64,000 bases of DNA from Oceaniovalibus guishaninsula JLT2003 (GTDB taxonomy: Bacteria; Pseudomonadota; Alphaproteobacteria; Rhodobacterales; Rhodobacteraceae): contig NZ_AMGO01000021.1 in the NCBI RefSeq assembly GCF_000299575.1, forward strand, positions 310,001 to 374,000, read 5' to 3'. Both the position numbers and the translations under genes were made by a program. Numbering within the stretch: the first letter of the stretch is position 1; the number at the start of each line of letters is the position of its first letter. Below, piece after piece: positions 29,465-38,646 of this stretch. A model generated the notes under the pieces. That model saw only the letters and a program-made list of their open reading frames with translations, had not been told where the DNA came from and searched no databases.

Positions 29465-30040
29465 ATGGCGCGGCGCGGCCGAACCCGCACCCTGCGGCCG
29501 GACGAACAGGCGCTTTGGGCGCAGGTTCAGCGCAGCGCCCATCCGCTGCACCCTGCCCCGCGCCCCGCGCCCGAGGACCCGCCGCCTGCGCCCGTCAAAG
29601 CCGCGCCGCCGCCGCCCCGCGTCAGCGTGCCGTCCGATTTCCGCATCGGCGCCGCCGCGCGCGAGGGGGTCGCCACGGCCCTGCCCGCCGCCCCTGCGCT
29701 GCGGATGGATGCGCGAACCTTCGGCAAGTTGAAACGCGGCAAGGTCGAGGTCGAGGCGCGGCTGGATCTGCACGGTCTGACGCTGGCTGAAGCGCATCCG
29801 CGGCTGATCGGTTTCGTCCATTCGTCCCATGCGGCGGGGCGGCGGCTGGTGCTGGTCATCACCGGCAAGGGGCGCGACCGGGACGGCGACGGGCCGATCC
29901 CCGCAAGGCGCGGTTTGCTGCGACATCAGGTGCCGGTCTGGCTTTCGGGTGGCACGCTGGCGCCGCTTGTCTTGCAGGTCGTTCCGGCGCATCGGCGTCA
30001 CGGCGGCGGCGGGGCCTATTACGTCTATCTTCGCCGCTGA
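29465..30040 (+). CDS. Smr domain protein
   Basis: A 191-residue protein with a proline-rich, low-complexity N-terminal half and a C-terminal Smr domain. LDLHG at about 100-104 and the GKGRDRDG glycine-rich stretch are the Smr hallmarks; the domain often has nucleic-acid endonuclease activity. The rest gives no target. It lies 35 bp after the Tim44-like gene and its stop abuts the stop of the convergent permease gene (TGATCA). Confidence 0.82.
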   Translation: MARRGRTRTLRPDEQALWAQVQRSAHPLHPAPRPAPEDPPPAPVKAAPPPPRVSVPSDFRIGAAAREGVATALPAAPALRMDARTFGKLKRGKVEVEARLDLHGLTLAEAHPRLIGFVHSSHAAGRRLVLVITGKGRDRDGDGPIPARRGLLRHQVPVWLSGGTLAPLVLQVVPAHRRHGGGGAYYVYLRR

Positions 30041-30871
30041 TCAGCCGCCGAAAAGGTCTAGGAACATCCGCGCCGAGGTCAGCATCAGGAACGCCCCGAA
30101 GGACAGCCGCAGCGTCCGGCGCGGGATGGAATGGGCCAGCCGCACCCCGACCTGCGAGAACCCGGTGCTGAGCGGCACGATGACCGCCGCCGCCAGCAGG
30201 TTGACATAGCCGAGCGAGAATGGCGGCAGGCCCGCCGCGCCCAGCCCCGACAGCGCGTAGATGATCGTGCCCGGAACGCCGATCAGGAACCCGATGGCCG
30301 CCGACGTGCCGACCGCGCGGCGGATGTCGTAGCCCAGGAAGTTCAGCAGCGGCACACCGATCGTGCCGCCGCCGATCCCCATCAGCGCGCTGATAGTCCC
30401 GGTGAGAACGCCGAAGACCGCCCAGACGGGACGCGAGAACCCCTTGGGCTGTGGGTCGGACCGGCCCTTGCGCAGGATCATGTCCAGCGAAACGGCCAGC
30501 GCGACGGTGGCGAAGACCGCGATCATCACCTCGCCCGAGACATAGCCCCCCAGAAGACTGCCGATGACCACGCCGGCAAGAATGGACGGCGCCCAGAGCC
30601 GCAGCAGCGCGGTGTCGATGGCCCCCCGCCGATGATGCCCCATCCCCGAGGCGAGCGAGGTAAATACGATGGTCGCCAGCGACGTGCCGACCGCGACCTT
30701 CATCGTCAGCGTCGGGTCCATGCCGGTCAGCGTCAGCGCGAAATAAAGCGCCGGGACGATGACGATGCCGCCGCCGACGCCCAGAAGCCCCGCCAGGATC
30801 CCCCCCGCGATCCCGGCCCCGGCCGCGACCGCGCCCAGTTCGATCAGCGCGCCGGTGGTAATGCCGTCCAT
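30041..30871 (-). CDS. TauE/SafE family sulfite exporter-type permease
   Basis: A 276-residue membrane protein with about eight hydrophobic segments and the family's internal repeat: GGILAGLLGVGGGIVIVP near residue 22 and GTISALMGIGGGTIGVP near 157. The family exports organic or inorganic sulfur anions such as sulfite or sulfoacetate; substrate cannot be deduced, and no sulfur metabolism gene is adjacent. Single gene, separate from cpdB by a 138-bp divergent intergenic region. Confidence 0.85.
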   Translation of the reverse strand: MDGITTGALIELGAVAAGAGIAGGILAGLLGVGGGIVIVPALYFALTLTGMDPTLTMKVAVGTSLATIVFTSLASGMGHHRRGAIDTALLRLWAPSILAGVVIGSLLGGYVSGEVMIAVFATVALAVSLDMILRKGRSDPQPKGFSRPVWAVFGVLTGTISALMGIGGGTIGVPLLNFLGYDIRRAVGTSAAIGFLIGVPGTIIYALSGLGAAGLPPFSLGYVNLLAAAVIVPLSTGFSQVGVRLAHSIPRRTLRLSFGAFLMLTSARMFLDLFGG

Positions 30872-31009
30872 AACGCTCGTTCCCCTTGGGTCGGTCTGTC
30901 CCCTCTATGGTTGCGTCGCGGGCCAGCGTCCAGCCATCGCAGATCCGGGGTTCGCAGCGGCCGGACGGTCCGCTAGCATCGCGTCAGGCCATTCACGAAA
31001 GGCAGTCCC

Positions 31010-32968
31010 ATGTCCCTGACCCGCCGCCATTTCCTTGCCTCGGGTGCCGCGATCGCCGGAGCGACCGCGCTGCACCCTTTCAGCGCCAATGCCCAGGCGG
31101 GGCAGGCGCATTTGCGCCTGATGGAAACGACCGACCTGCATGTGCATGTCTTCCCCTACGATTACTATGCCGACAGGCCGGTGGACGATTTCGGGCTTGC
31201 CCGGACGGCGGCGCGCATCGCCGAGGTCAGGGCCGAGGCCACCAATTCGCTGCTGCTGGACAACGGCGACCTGATCCAGGGCAACCCCATGGGCGATTAC
31301 ATGGCCTATGAAAAGGGGCTGGAAGGCGGCAATGCCCATCCGATCATCGCCGCGATGAACATGCTGGAATACGACGCGGCGACCTTGGGCAACCACGAAT
31401 TCAACTATGGCCTCGATTATCTGATGGACGCGCTGGACGACGCGGCGTTTCCGGTCGTCTCGGCCAATGTCGCGCATGTGCCGCTGGGCGCCTCGCCGGT
31501 CGAGGACGATACGCTGGTGCCGCCCTACACGGTGCTCGACCGGCAGATCATCGATGGCGCGGGGCAGATGCATCCGATCCGCGTCGGCATCATCGGCTTC
31601 GTGCCGCCGCAGATCATGACCTGGGACAAGCGGCATCTGGAAGGCAGGGTGCAGACCCGCGACATCGTCGAGGCCGCGCGCGCCTGGGTGCCGCGATTGC
31701 GCGCGGAAGGCGTCGATCTGGTCGTCGCGCTGTCCCATTCCGGGATCGAGGCGCCCTATGAACAGGGGATGGAGAACGCGTCGCTCTACGTTGCCGAGGT
31801 GGACGGGATCGACGTGGTGATGACCGGCCACGAGCACCGCCTGTTCCCCGGAGAAAGCTATGAGGGGATCGAGGGCGTGGATGCCGCGCGCGGCACGCTG
31901 ATGGGCAAGCCCGCGGTCATGGCGAATTTCTGGGGCTCGCATATGGGCCTGATCGACCTGGCGCTGGAACGCGACGGCGAAAGCTGGCGCGTCACCGGCT
32001 TCGAGGTGGAGAACCGCCCCATTATGGAACGGGTGGACGGCGACAAGGTGCCGCTGGTCGAGAGTGTGCCGGCGGTTCTGGACGCCGCCCGGCCCGAGCA
32101 CGAGGAGACGCTGGAATACGTTCGCCGGTCCGTGGGCACGACGTCGGCGCCGCTTTTCAGCTATTTCGCATTGGTGGCGGACGATCCGTCGGTGCAGATC
32201 GTCAGCCAGGCGCAGATCTGGTATATCGACCAGATGATGCAGGACACGGTGAATGCGGGCGTTCCGATCCTGTCGGCGGCGGCGCCGTTCAAATCCGGCG
32301 GGCGCGGGGGGCCGGATTACTACACCGACGTGCCGGCGGGCGACGTGGCCATCAGGAACGTCGCGGATCTCTACCTCTATCCCAACACGGTGCAGGCGGT
32401 GAAGCTGACGGGTGCGGATGTGCGCGAATGGCTGGAACGGTCGGCGGGCATGTTCAACCGGATCGAACCGGGCGCGACCGACGCGCCGCTTCTGAACCCG
32501 GATTTCCCCAGCTACAATTTCGACGTGATGGACGGTGTGAGTTATGTCATCGACCTGAGCCAGCCGTCGCGTTACGACAGCGAGGGCAACCTGGTGGACG
32601 AAACCGCGCATCGCATCGTCGATCTCACCTATCAGGGCCAGCCCATCGACCCGGATCAGCCGTTCATCGTGGCGACGAACAATTATCGCGCGGGCGGCGG
32701 CGGCAGCTTTCCGGGCATCCGCGACGGTTCGGTGATCTTCGTCGGGCCGGACACCAATCGCGACGTCATCGTGCGTTATATCGTCGAGCAGGGCACGATC
32801 AACCCGTCCGCCGATGCCAACTGGTCCTTCGCGTCCATGCCGGGCACCTCTGTCACGTTCGAGACGGGACCGAAGGCCAGGGATTACGTCGATCTGGTGC
32901 AGGGCGCGGCGCCCGAATACGTGGAAACCACGCCCGAGGGCTTCGCGCTGTTCCGGCTGACCCTCTGA
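31010..32968 (+). CDS. cpdB: 2',3'-cyclic-nucleotide 2'-phosphodiesterase / 3'-nucleotidase, Tat-exported
   Basis: A 652-residue periplasmic enzyme that opens 2',3'-cyclic nucleotides and dephosphorylates 3'-nucleotides, allowing use of RNA breakdown products. The N terminus has a twin-arginine signal (SLTRRHFLASG, cleavage near NAQA). The metallophosphatase domain (about 35-330) shows TTDLHVH, LDNGDLIQGNP and GNHEFNYG; the C-terminal 5'-nucleotidase domain (about 370-640) includes AAPFKSGGRGG and the NNYRAGGGG motif. Tat export suggests folding with metal in the cytoplasm. Confidence 0.92.
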   Translation: MSLTRRHFLASGAAIAGATALHPFSANAQAGQAHLRLMETTDLHVHVFPYDYYADRPVDDFGLARTAARIAEVRAEATNSLLLDNGDLIQGNPMGDYMAYEKGLEGGNAHPIIAAMNMLEYDAATLGNHEFNYGLDYLMDALDDAAFPVVSANVAHVPLGASPVEDDTLVPPYTVLDRQIIDGAGQMHPIRVGIIGFVPPQIMTWDKRHLEGRVQTRDIVEAARAWVPRLRAEGVDLVVALSHSGIEAPYEQGMENASLYVAEVDGIDVVMTGHEHRLFPGESYEGIEGVDAARGTLMGKPAVMANFWGSHMGLIDLALERDGESWRVTGFEVENRPIMERVDGDKVPLVESVPAVLDAARPEHEETLEYVRRSVGTTSAPLFSYFALVADDPSVQIVSQAQIWYIDQMMQDTVNAGVPILSAAAPFKSGGRGGPDYYTDVPAGDVAIRNVADLYLYPNTVQAVKLTGADVREWLERSAGMFNRIEPGATDAPLLNPDFPSYNFDVMDGVSYVIDLSQPSRYDSEGNLVDETAHRIVDLTYQGQPIDPDQPFIVATNNYRAGGGGSFPGIRDGSVIFVGPDTNRDVIVRYIVEQGTINPSADANWSFASMPGTSVTFETGPKARDYVDLVQGAAPEYVETTPEGFALFRLTL

Positions 32969-32980
32969 CGCCGGGGCGCG

Positions 32981-34288
32981 TCACAGGACGTAGCGGCTCA
33001 TGTCGGTGGACCGGCTGAGTTCGCCCAGATGCGTCTCGACAAAGGCGGCGTCCACGGTGACGGACTGGCCGCCCTTGTCGGGCGCGTCGAAGGACAGATC
33101 CTCGAACACACGCTCCATCACCGTATAAAGGCGGCGGGCGCCGATATTCTCGACCGACGTGTTCACCTCGGCGGCGATGCGCGCCAGGGCGGCGATGCCG
33201 TCCTCGGTGAAGGCGACCTCGACCTGTTCAGTGCCCATCAGCGCCGCATATTGGCGGGTCAGGGCATTCTCCGTCTCGGTCAGGATGCGGACGAAATCGG
33301 CTTCTGTCAGGGCGCGCAACTCGACCCGGATGGGCAGGCGGCCCTGCAATTCGGGCAGCAGGTCGCTGGGCTTGGCGACGTGGAACGCGCCCGACGCGAT
33401 GAACAGGATATGGTCGGTCCTGACAGGGCCGTGCTTGGTGGCGACAGTCGTGCCTTCGATCAGCGGCAGCAGGTCGCGCTGCACGCCTTCGCGGCTGACC
33501 TCGCCGCCGCGGGCATCCTGGCGGCCGCAGACCTTGTCGATCTCGTCCAGAAAGACGATGCCGTTCTGCTCGACCGCCTCCAGCGCGGCCTTGGTCACGA
33601 TTTCATCGTCCAACAGCTTGTCGGCTTCCTCGCCCAGCAGCAGGTCATAGCTTTCGGCGACGGTGATGCGCTTGCGCACGGTGCGGCCCTTGAACGCCTT
33701 ACCGAAGATGTCGCCCAGATTCATCGCGCCCATCTGGCCGGGCTGCATGCCGGGCAGTTCCATCCCGCCCAAGGGGTTCGAGGTATCAGCGACCTCAAGT
33801 TCGATCACGGTATCGTCCAGCTCGCCCGAATGCAGCTTGCGGCGGAACATCTCGCGCGTCTGGCTGCGGGCGTTTTCGCCGGCAATGGCCTGCAACACGC
33901 GTTCTTCGGCGTTTTCCTGCGCGCGGGCCTTCACGTCCTCGCGCATGTGTTCGCGAGTCATGGTGATCGCCTGTTCGACCAGATCGCGGACGATCTGTTC
34001 CACGTCCCGGCCGACATAGCCGACTTCGGTGAACTTCGTCGCCTCGACCTTGAGGAACGGCGCGCGGGCCAGCTTGGCCAGACGGCGGCTGATCTCGGTC
34101 TTGCCGACGCCAGTGGGGCCGATCATCAGGATGTTCTTCGGATAAACCTCGTCCTGCATGGCGGGATCGAGCTGCTTGCGCCGCCAGCGGTTGCGCAGCG
34201 CCACGGCGACGGCACGCTTGGCGTCCTTCTGGCCGATGATGAAACGGTCGAGTTCGGAGACGATCTCGCGCGGGGTCAGGTCGGTCAT
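32981..34288 (-). CDS. hslU: HslU ATPase of the HslUV protease
   Basis: A 435-residue AAA+ unfoldase. Walker A GPTGVGKT at residues 57-64, [18 protein letters not shown] just after, Walker [11 protein letters not shown], and the C-terminal sequence ending MSRYVL that docks into HslV are all seen. Start ATG 34288 ([10 protein letters not shown]) is chosen over an upstream in-frame start that adds nine unconserved residues. It follows hslV by 45 bp. Confidence 0.95.
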   Translation of the reverse strand: MTDLTPREIVSELDRFIIGQKDAKRAVAVALRNRWRRKQLDPAMQDEVYPKNILMIGPTGVGKTEISRRLAKLARAPFLKVEATKFTEVGYVGRDVEQIVRDLVEQAITMTREHMREDVKARAQENAEERVLQAIAGENARSQTREMFRRKLHSGELDDTVIELEVADTSNPLGGMELPGMQPGQMGAMNLGDIFGKAFKGRTVRKRITVAESYDLLLGEEADKLLDDEIVTKAALEAVEQNGIVFLDEIDKVCGRQDARGGEVSREGVQRDLLPLIEGTTVATKHGPVRTDHILFIASGAFHVAKPSDLLPELQGRLPIRVELRALTEADFVRILTETENALTRQYAALMGTEQVEVAFTEDGIAALARIAAEVNTSVENIGARRLYTVMERVFEDLSFDAPDKGGQSVTVDAAFVETHLGELSRSTDMSRYVL

Positions 34289-34333
34289 GGCGGACTTTCG
34301 GTTCGGATAGGGCAAAATGCGGTGCGCGGCGGA

Positions 34334-34885
34334 TCAGCCGATCGTCTCGACCGTCAGGTTGCCGTTGGTGTAGACGCAGATGTCGGCGGCGATGGACATG
34401 GCACGGCGGGCCACGGTTTCGGCGTCGAGATCGGTGTCGATTAGGGCGCGCGCGGCGGCCAAGGCATAGTTGCCGCCCGATCCGATGGCCGCGACGTCAT
34501 GTTCGGGTTCCAGCACGTCGCCCGCGCCGGTGACGACGAAAAGCCCGGTGCCGTCGGTGACGATCAGCATCGCCTCGAGCTTTTGCAGATACTTGTCGGT
34601 GCGCCAGTCTTTCGCCAGTTCGACGCAGGCGCGCATCAACTGGCCCGGCGTCGCCTCCAGCTTGGCCTCCAGCCGTTCCAGCAGCGCGAAGGCGTCGGCC
34701 GTCGATCCGGCGAAGCCCGCCACGATGTCGTGACCGCCGGGCGACAGACGGCGGACCTTGCGCGCCGTGCCCTTCATCACCGTCTGGCCCATGCTGACCT
34801 GACCGTCGCCCGCGATCACCACGCGGCCACCCTTGCGGATGCCCACGATGGTGGTTCCGTGCCAGCCGGGAAAATCCTGTGACAT
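34334..34885 (-). CDS. hslV: HslV peptidase of the HslUV protease
   Basis: A 183-residue proteasome-like peptidase. The catalytic threonine would be Thr11 of the precursor, after HG in GWHGTTIV, so a ten-residue propeptide must be removed. The [13 protein letters not shown] and [14 protein letters not shown] motifs are typical. It lies 12 bp downstream of trxA and upstream of hslU. Confidence 0.95.
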   Translation of the reverse strand: MSQDFPGWHGTTIVGIRKGGRVVIAGDGQVSMGQTVMKGTARKVRRLSPGGHDIVAGFAGSTADAFALLERLEAKLEATPGQLMRACVELAKDWRTDKYLQKLEAMLIVTDGTGLFVVTGAGDVLEPEHDVAAIGSGGNYALAAARALIDTDLDAETVARRAMSIAADICVYTNGNLTVETIG

Positions 34886-34897
34886 GCGGCGCGCCGA

Positions 34898-35218
34898 TCA
34901 GATCGCTTCGCGGATCCAGCTGTCGAGCGACGCCTTGGGCGCGGCACCGACCTTGTTCGACACGACTTCGCCGTCCTTGAAAAGAAACAGGGCGGGAATG
35001 CCGCGCACGCCCAGCCTGGCGGGGCTTTCGGGATTGTCGTCCACGTTGACCTTGACGATCTTCACCCGGCCTTCGTATTCGGCGGACAGTTCTTCCAGCG
35101 CGGGGCCGATCTGCTTGCAGGGGCCGCACCATTCGGCCCAGAAATCGACGACGACGGGCAAGTCGGACTGGCGGACCTCGGCATCGAAGGTGGCATCGGT
35201 TACGGCTTGGGTGGCCAT
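34898..35218 (-). CDS. trxA: thioredoxin
   Basis: A 106-residue thioredoxin with the redox motif WCGPC (Cys31 and Cys34) and the cis-proline region RGIPALFLF. It reduces cytoplasmic disulfides. An AGGAGAAG Shine-Dalgarno precedes the ATG. It lies 38 bp after addA, a frequent placement in this bacterial family. Confidence 0.95.
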   Translation of the reverse strand: MATQAVTDATFDAEVRQSDLPVVVDFWAEWCGPCKQIGPALEELSAEYEGRVKIVKVNVDDNPESPARLGVRGIPALFLFKDGEVVSNKVGAAPKASLDSWIREAI

Positions 35219-35256
35219 GGTCTTCTCCTGAATGGGTGCGGCGTTGTCGGGCTGAC

Positions 35257-38200
35257 CTATGCAGACCCCCCCGGTGCGTCAAGGTCGCGCCATCGGTCCA
35301 GCGCAGCCAGCACCACGTCATGTGGCAGAGGCATGAGGCTGGCCGTCCGCGTCCACAGCAGCGCCACGTCCACGCGGCGGTCGGGATAGATCTGGCGCAG
35401 GGCGACCAGATACGCGCCCATCTGGCGCAGCAGGCCCTCGGGCACTTCGGCCGGCGTCGCGGGAACGACGGCGTTCGATTTGTAGTCGATGGCCAGCACC
35501 GCGCCGTCGCGCAGGATCAGGCGGTCGACAATGCCCGATAGCGGCCGGTCGCCCAGCCGCGCGACCAGTTCGACCTCGGCCAGGGCGGGTTCGCCCAGCA
35601 GGTCGCGCAGGGCGGGGGCCGCCAGCACACCGCGCGCCTCGTCCAGAAGCGCCGTGATTTCGGGGGCGGTCAGGGGCGGGTCGGCGACAAGCAGGCGGGG
35701 GGCGAGACCGGGCCAGTCGGCGGGACGGTCGGGCGGCAGGTGTTCCAGCAGCGCATGGATCAACGTGCCACGCCGCTTGGCATCCGCCGCATCCAGCGCC
35801 GCGGGCCCGCGCAGCGCCTTCTCGCCGCCCAGATCCGACGGGGTGATCGTGCGCGGCGGCTCGGTCGCGGGCGGGGCGGGCCGGCGGATCCAGTCGGGCA
35901 GGGCCGATGGTGCATCCGTGGCGGCGGCGACCTGCACGGCGCAGCCCTTGTCCCAATCGCCCACGGCAAAGCGGCGGCCGGGGCCGGTGGGCGTGTCGAT
36001 GGCGTCGGTATCCAGCGCGTCCAGCGCCGCCGCGACCTGACCGTACCAGAGGTTAGGCGCATCCTTGTCGTCGCCCGCGCCGCAGACGATCAGCCACGTT
36101 TCGGCCCGCGTCATCGCGACATAAAGAAGGCGATCGCGTTCCTCGGCGGCGGCCTGTTCCTGCGCCGCGACCGAAGCGCCCAGCACCGGATGCCGCTGCG
36201 CCTTGGCCACCTTCCACAGCGGCGGGGCATCGGCCGCGACGACGATCTGACCGGACGATTCGCGGGGCTTCTTCATCGTTTCGGGCAGAATGACGATGGG
36301 CGCCTCCAACCCCTTGGCGCCATGCACGGTCATCACCCGGATGCGCGATCCGCGTCCTTCGGCCTGGCGTTTGGCCTCGACATCGGCGGCGTCGAACCAC
36401 GCCAGGAACCCCGTAAGGCTGGGAATGTCGGCGCGTTCATAGGCCATCGCCTGGGTGAGCAATTCGTCGATGCCATCCTCGGCCTCGTCGCCCAACCGCG
36501 CCAGAAGGGCGGAGCGCCCGCCATGCCGCAGCAGGATCCGCTCGATCAGGTCGTAGGGGCGCAGATAGTCGGCATTGCGACGAAGATCGTCCAGCATGGC
36601 GCGGGTGTCGGGGCGCATCGGGGACCGGCGGAGGGCCTGCCACAGGAACGCGCCTTGCGGGCGGTTCGCGGCCAGGGTGAAAAGCTCGCCCTCGGTCCAG
36701 CCGCAGAGCGGCGAGCGCAGGGCGGTGGCCAGCGACAGGTCGTCCTCGGGCGTTGCGAGAAAGGCCAGCAGCGCGCGGATATCGCGCACGGCGCGCTCGG
36801 CCTGAAGTTTCAGCCGGTCGGACCCGGCGATGTTCAGCCCCTCGGCCTTGCAGGCCAGGATGATCTGGCGAAAGATCTGGCGGCGCGACCGCACGAGGAT
36901 CAGGAAATCGCCTTCGGTGACGGGCCGCCTGGTGCCGTCGGGCAGCGGGATCGTCGCGCCGCCGTCGATCGCCTGCCGGATGCCCTGCGCCACCGCGCGG
37001 CCAAGGCGCACCGACGCATCGACGGGCGACATGACATCCACCGGATCGTCGAAGGCCGGCGGTTCGGGCGCGGCTTCGGGCCGGACCAGCGGCCACAGAT
37101 CGACGCGACCGGGCAGCGCGGTGTGAAAGGCGATATGCCGCGCGGCGGTCCCCATGCCGGGCGTGTCGGCGAACACACGGTCCACGACGGAAAGGATGGC
37201 CTCGGACGAGCGGAACGAATGCAGCAGATCGTGCGATACCAGCGGCGAGACGGGTTTCAGCCGCCGGGCGAACCTGTCGCGCCGCAGCTCGAACCCGGTC
37301 GGATCGGCGCCCTGAAACGAGTAGATCGACTGCTTGCGGTCGCCCACGACGAACAGCGTGCGTTCCCCCGCACGGCGCACGCCGTGGCCTGCGGCGAATT
37401 CCTGCGCCAGCGCCTCGATCACCTCCCATTGGGCGGGGCTGGTATCCTGCGCCTCGTCCACGAGGATATGATCGATGCCGCCGTCCAGCCGGAACAGGAC
37501 CCATGCGGCGACCTGCGGATCGGTCAGCAGATCGCGCGCCTTGAGGATCAGGTCGTCGAAATCCAGCCAGCCGCGCGCCGCCTTGCCACGCTCGTAAACC
37601 GGCAGGAAGGCAGCGGCGAAACGGTGCAGCGCCAGCGTCCGGTCCAGCGCCAGAAGCCCCAGACGCAGGTCGCGCGCGTCCTGCACGGCCAGCATCAGAT
37701 CGTTCAGCGCGTCCAGATCGTCGCCGAGCATGGCCTGGACGGCCTTGGTGGGCACCGCGCCGATCTTGGCGGAGAAGGGTTGCTTGGCGCCGTCGCCGGT
37801 CAGAAGGCAATCCTCCAGCACCTCCAGATGGGCGACCGTGAAGGGGGGCACGATCGCCGCAAGGCGCGGGGCCAGCTTGGCGTCGGTCTTGCCGCCCGAT
37901 GCCGCCATGATTGCGGCGATGCGCGGCAGAAGGTCGGCGTCCATCCCGTCGAACACACGGGCCGGCACGGCGTCCATACCGATTCCCGGCGGGAGGCTCA
38001 GCAGGGCGCGCAAGGCGGTTTCGTCGGGAATTGCGCGGAAATCGTCGCGGCGGTCGGCGATTTCCTTTCCCATCAGGTCCAGCGTGTCGCCGGTGAAATG
38101 ACGCGCCAGATCGTCGAGCGGCGCCGGTTCGTCCAAAGCCAGACGTTCCATGCATTCGGCCCGCAGCAGGGCGGCGGCGCGGTCGTCCATTTCGGTGAAT

Positions 38201-38646
38201 TGGGGTGTGACGCCGGCCTCCAGCGGGAAGCGGCGCAGCAGGACCGCGCAGAAGGAATGGATCGTCTGGATGCGCAGGCCGCCCGGCGTCTCGATCGCGC
38301 GGGCGAAAAGGCGCCGCGCCGCGGCAAGACGGTCGGCGTCCAGCGGTCCGTCCACCCCCAGCGCGGTCAGGCGTTCGGCCAGATCCGCATCGTCCGCCAT
38401 AGACCATTCGCCCAGCCGCCGGAACAGGCGGTTCTGCATCTCGCTGGCGGCGGCCTTGGTATAGGTCAGGCACAGGATGTTCTGCGGCGACGTGCCGTCC
38501 AGCAGCAGACGCGCCACGCGGTCGGTCAGCACGCGGGTCTTGCCCGATCCCGCATTCGCCGAAAGCCAGGTCGAGGCGCGCGGATCGGCAGCCGCGATCT
38601 GGCGCAGCGTCGCATCGTCCTGCGGCAGCGGGCGGGGGCGGTTCAT
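35257..38646 (-). CDS. addA: AddA helicase-nuclease subunit
   Basis: A 1129-residue UvrD-like helicase with C-terminal nuclease, one subunit of AddAB, which processes double-strand breaks for RecA-dependent repair in place of RecBCD. Walker [10 protein letters not shown] lies at about 31-39; [14 protein letters not shown] is motif II; the C-terminal PD-(D/E)XK nuclease is seen near LAIDYKSN. Start ATG 38646 overlaps the addB stop as ATGA; the frame's upstream extension lies within addB and is discounted. Confidence 0.94.
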   Translation of the reverse strand: MNRPRPLPQDDATLRQIAAADPRASTWLSANAGSGKTRVLTDRVARLLLDGTSPQNILCLTYTKAAASEMQNRLFRRLGEWSMADDADLAERLTALGVDGPLDADRLAAARRLFARAIETPGGLRIQTIHSFCAVLLRRFPLEAGVTPQFTEMDDRAAALLRAECMERLALDEPAPLDDLARHFTGDTLDLMGKEIADRRDDFRAIPDETALRALLSLPPGIGMDAVPARVFDGMDADLLPRIAAIMAASGGKTDAKLAPRLAAIVPPFTVAHLEVLEDCLLTGDGAKQPFSAKIGAVPTKAVQAMLGDDLDALNDLMLAVQDARDLRLGLLALDRTLALHRFAAAFLPVYERGKAARGWLDFDDLILKARDLLTDPQVAAWVLFRLDGGIDHILVDEAQDTSPAQWEVIEALAQEFAAGHGVRRAGERTLFVVGDRKQSIYSFQGADPTGFELRRDRFARRLKPVSPLVSHDLLHSFRSSEAILSVVDRVFADTPGMGTAARHIAFHTALPGRVDLWPLVRPEAAPEPPAFDDPVDVMSPVDASVRLGRAVAQGIRQAIDGGATIPLPDGTRRPVTEGDFLILVRSRRQIFRQIILACKAEGLNIAGSDRLKLQAERAVRDIRALLAFLATPEDDLSLATALRSPLCGWTEGELFTLAANRPQGAFLWQALRRSPMRPDTRAMLDDLRRNADYLRPYDLIERILLRHGGRSALLARLGDEAEDGIDELLTQAMAYERADIPSLTGFLAWFDAADVEAKRQAEGRGSRIRVMTVHGAKGLEAPIVILPETMKKPRESSGQIVVAADAPPLWKVAKAQRHPVLGASVAAQEQAAAEERDRLLYVAMTRAETWLIVCGAGDDKDAPNLWYGQVAAALDALDTDAIDTPTGPGRRFAVGDWDKGCAVQVAAATDAPSALPDWIRRPAPPATEPPRTITPSDLGGEKALRGPAALDAADAKRRGTLIHALLEHLPPDRPADWPGLAPRLLVADPPLTAPEITALLDEARGVLAAPALRDLLGEPALAEVELVARLGDRPLSGIVDRLILRDGAVLAIDYKSNAVVPATPAEVPEGLLRQMGAYLVALRQIYPDRRVDVALLWTRTASLMPLPHDVVLAALDRWRDLDAPGGSA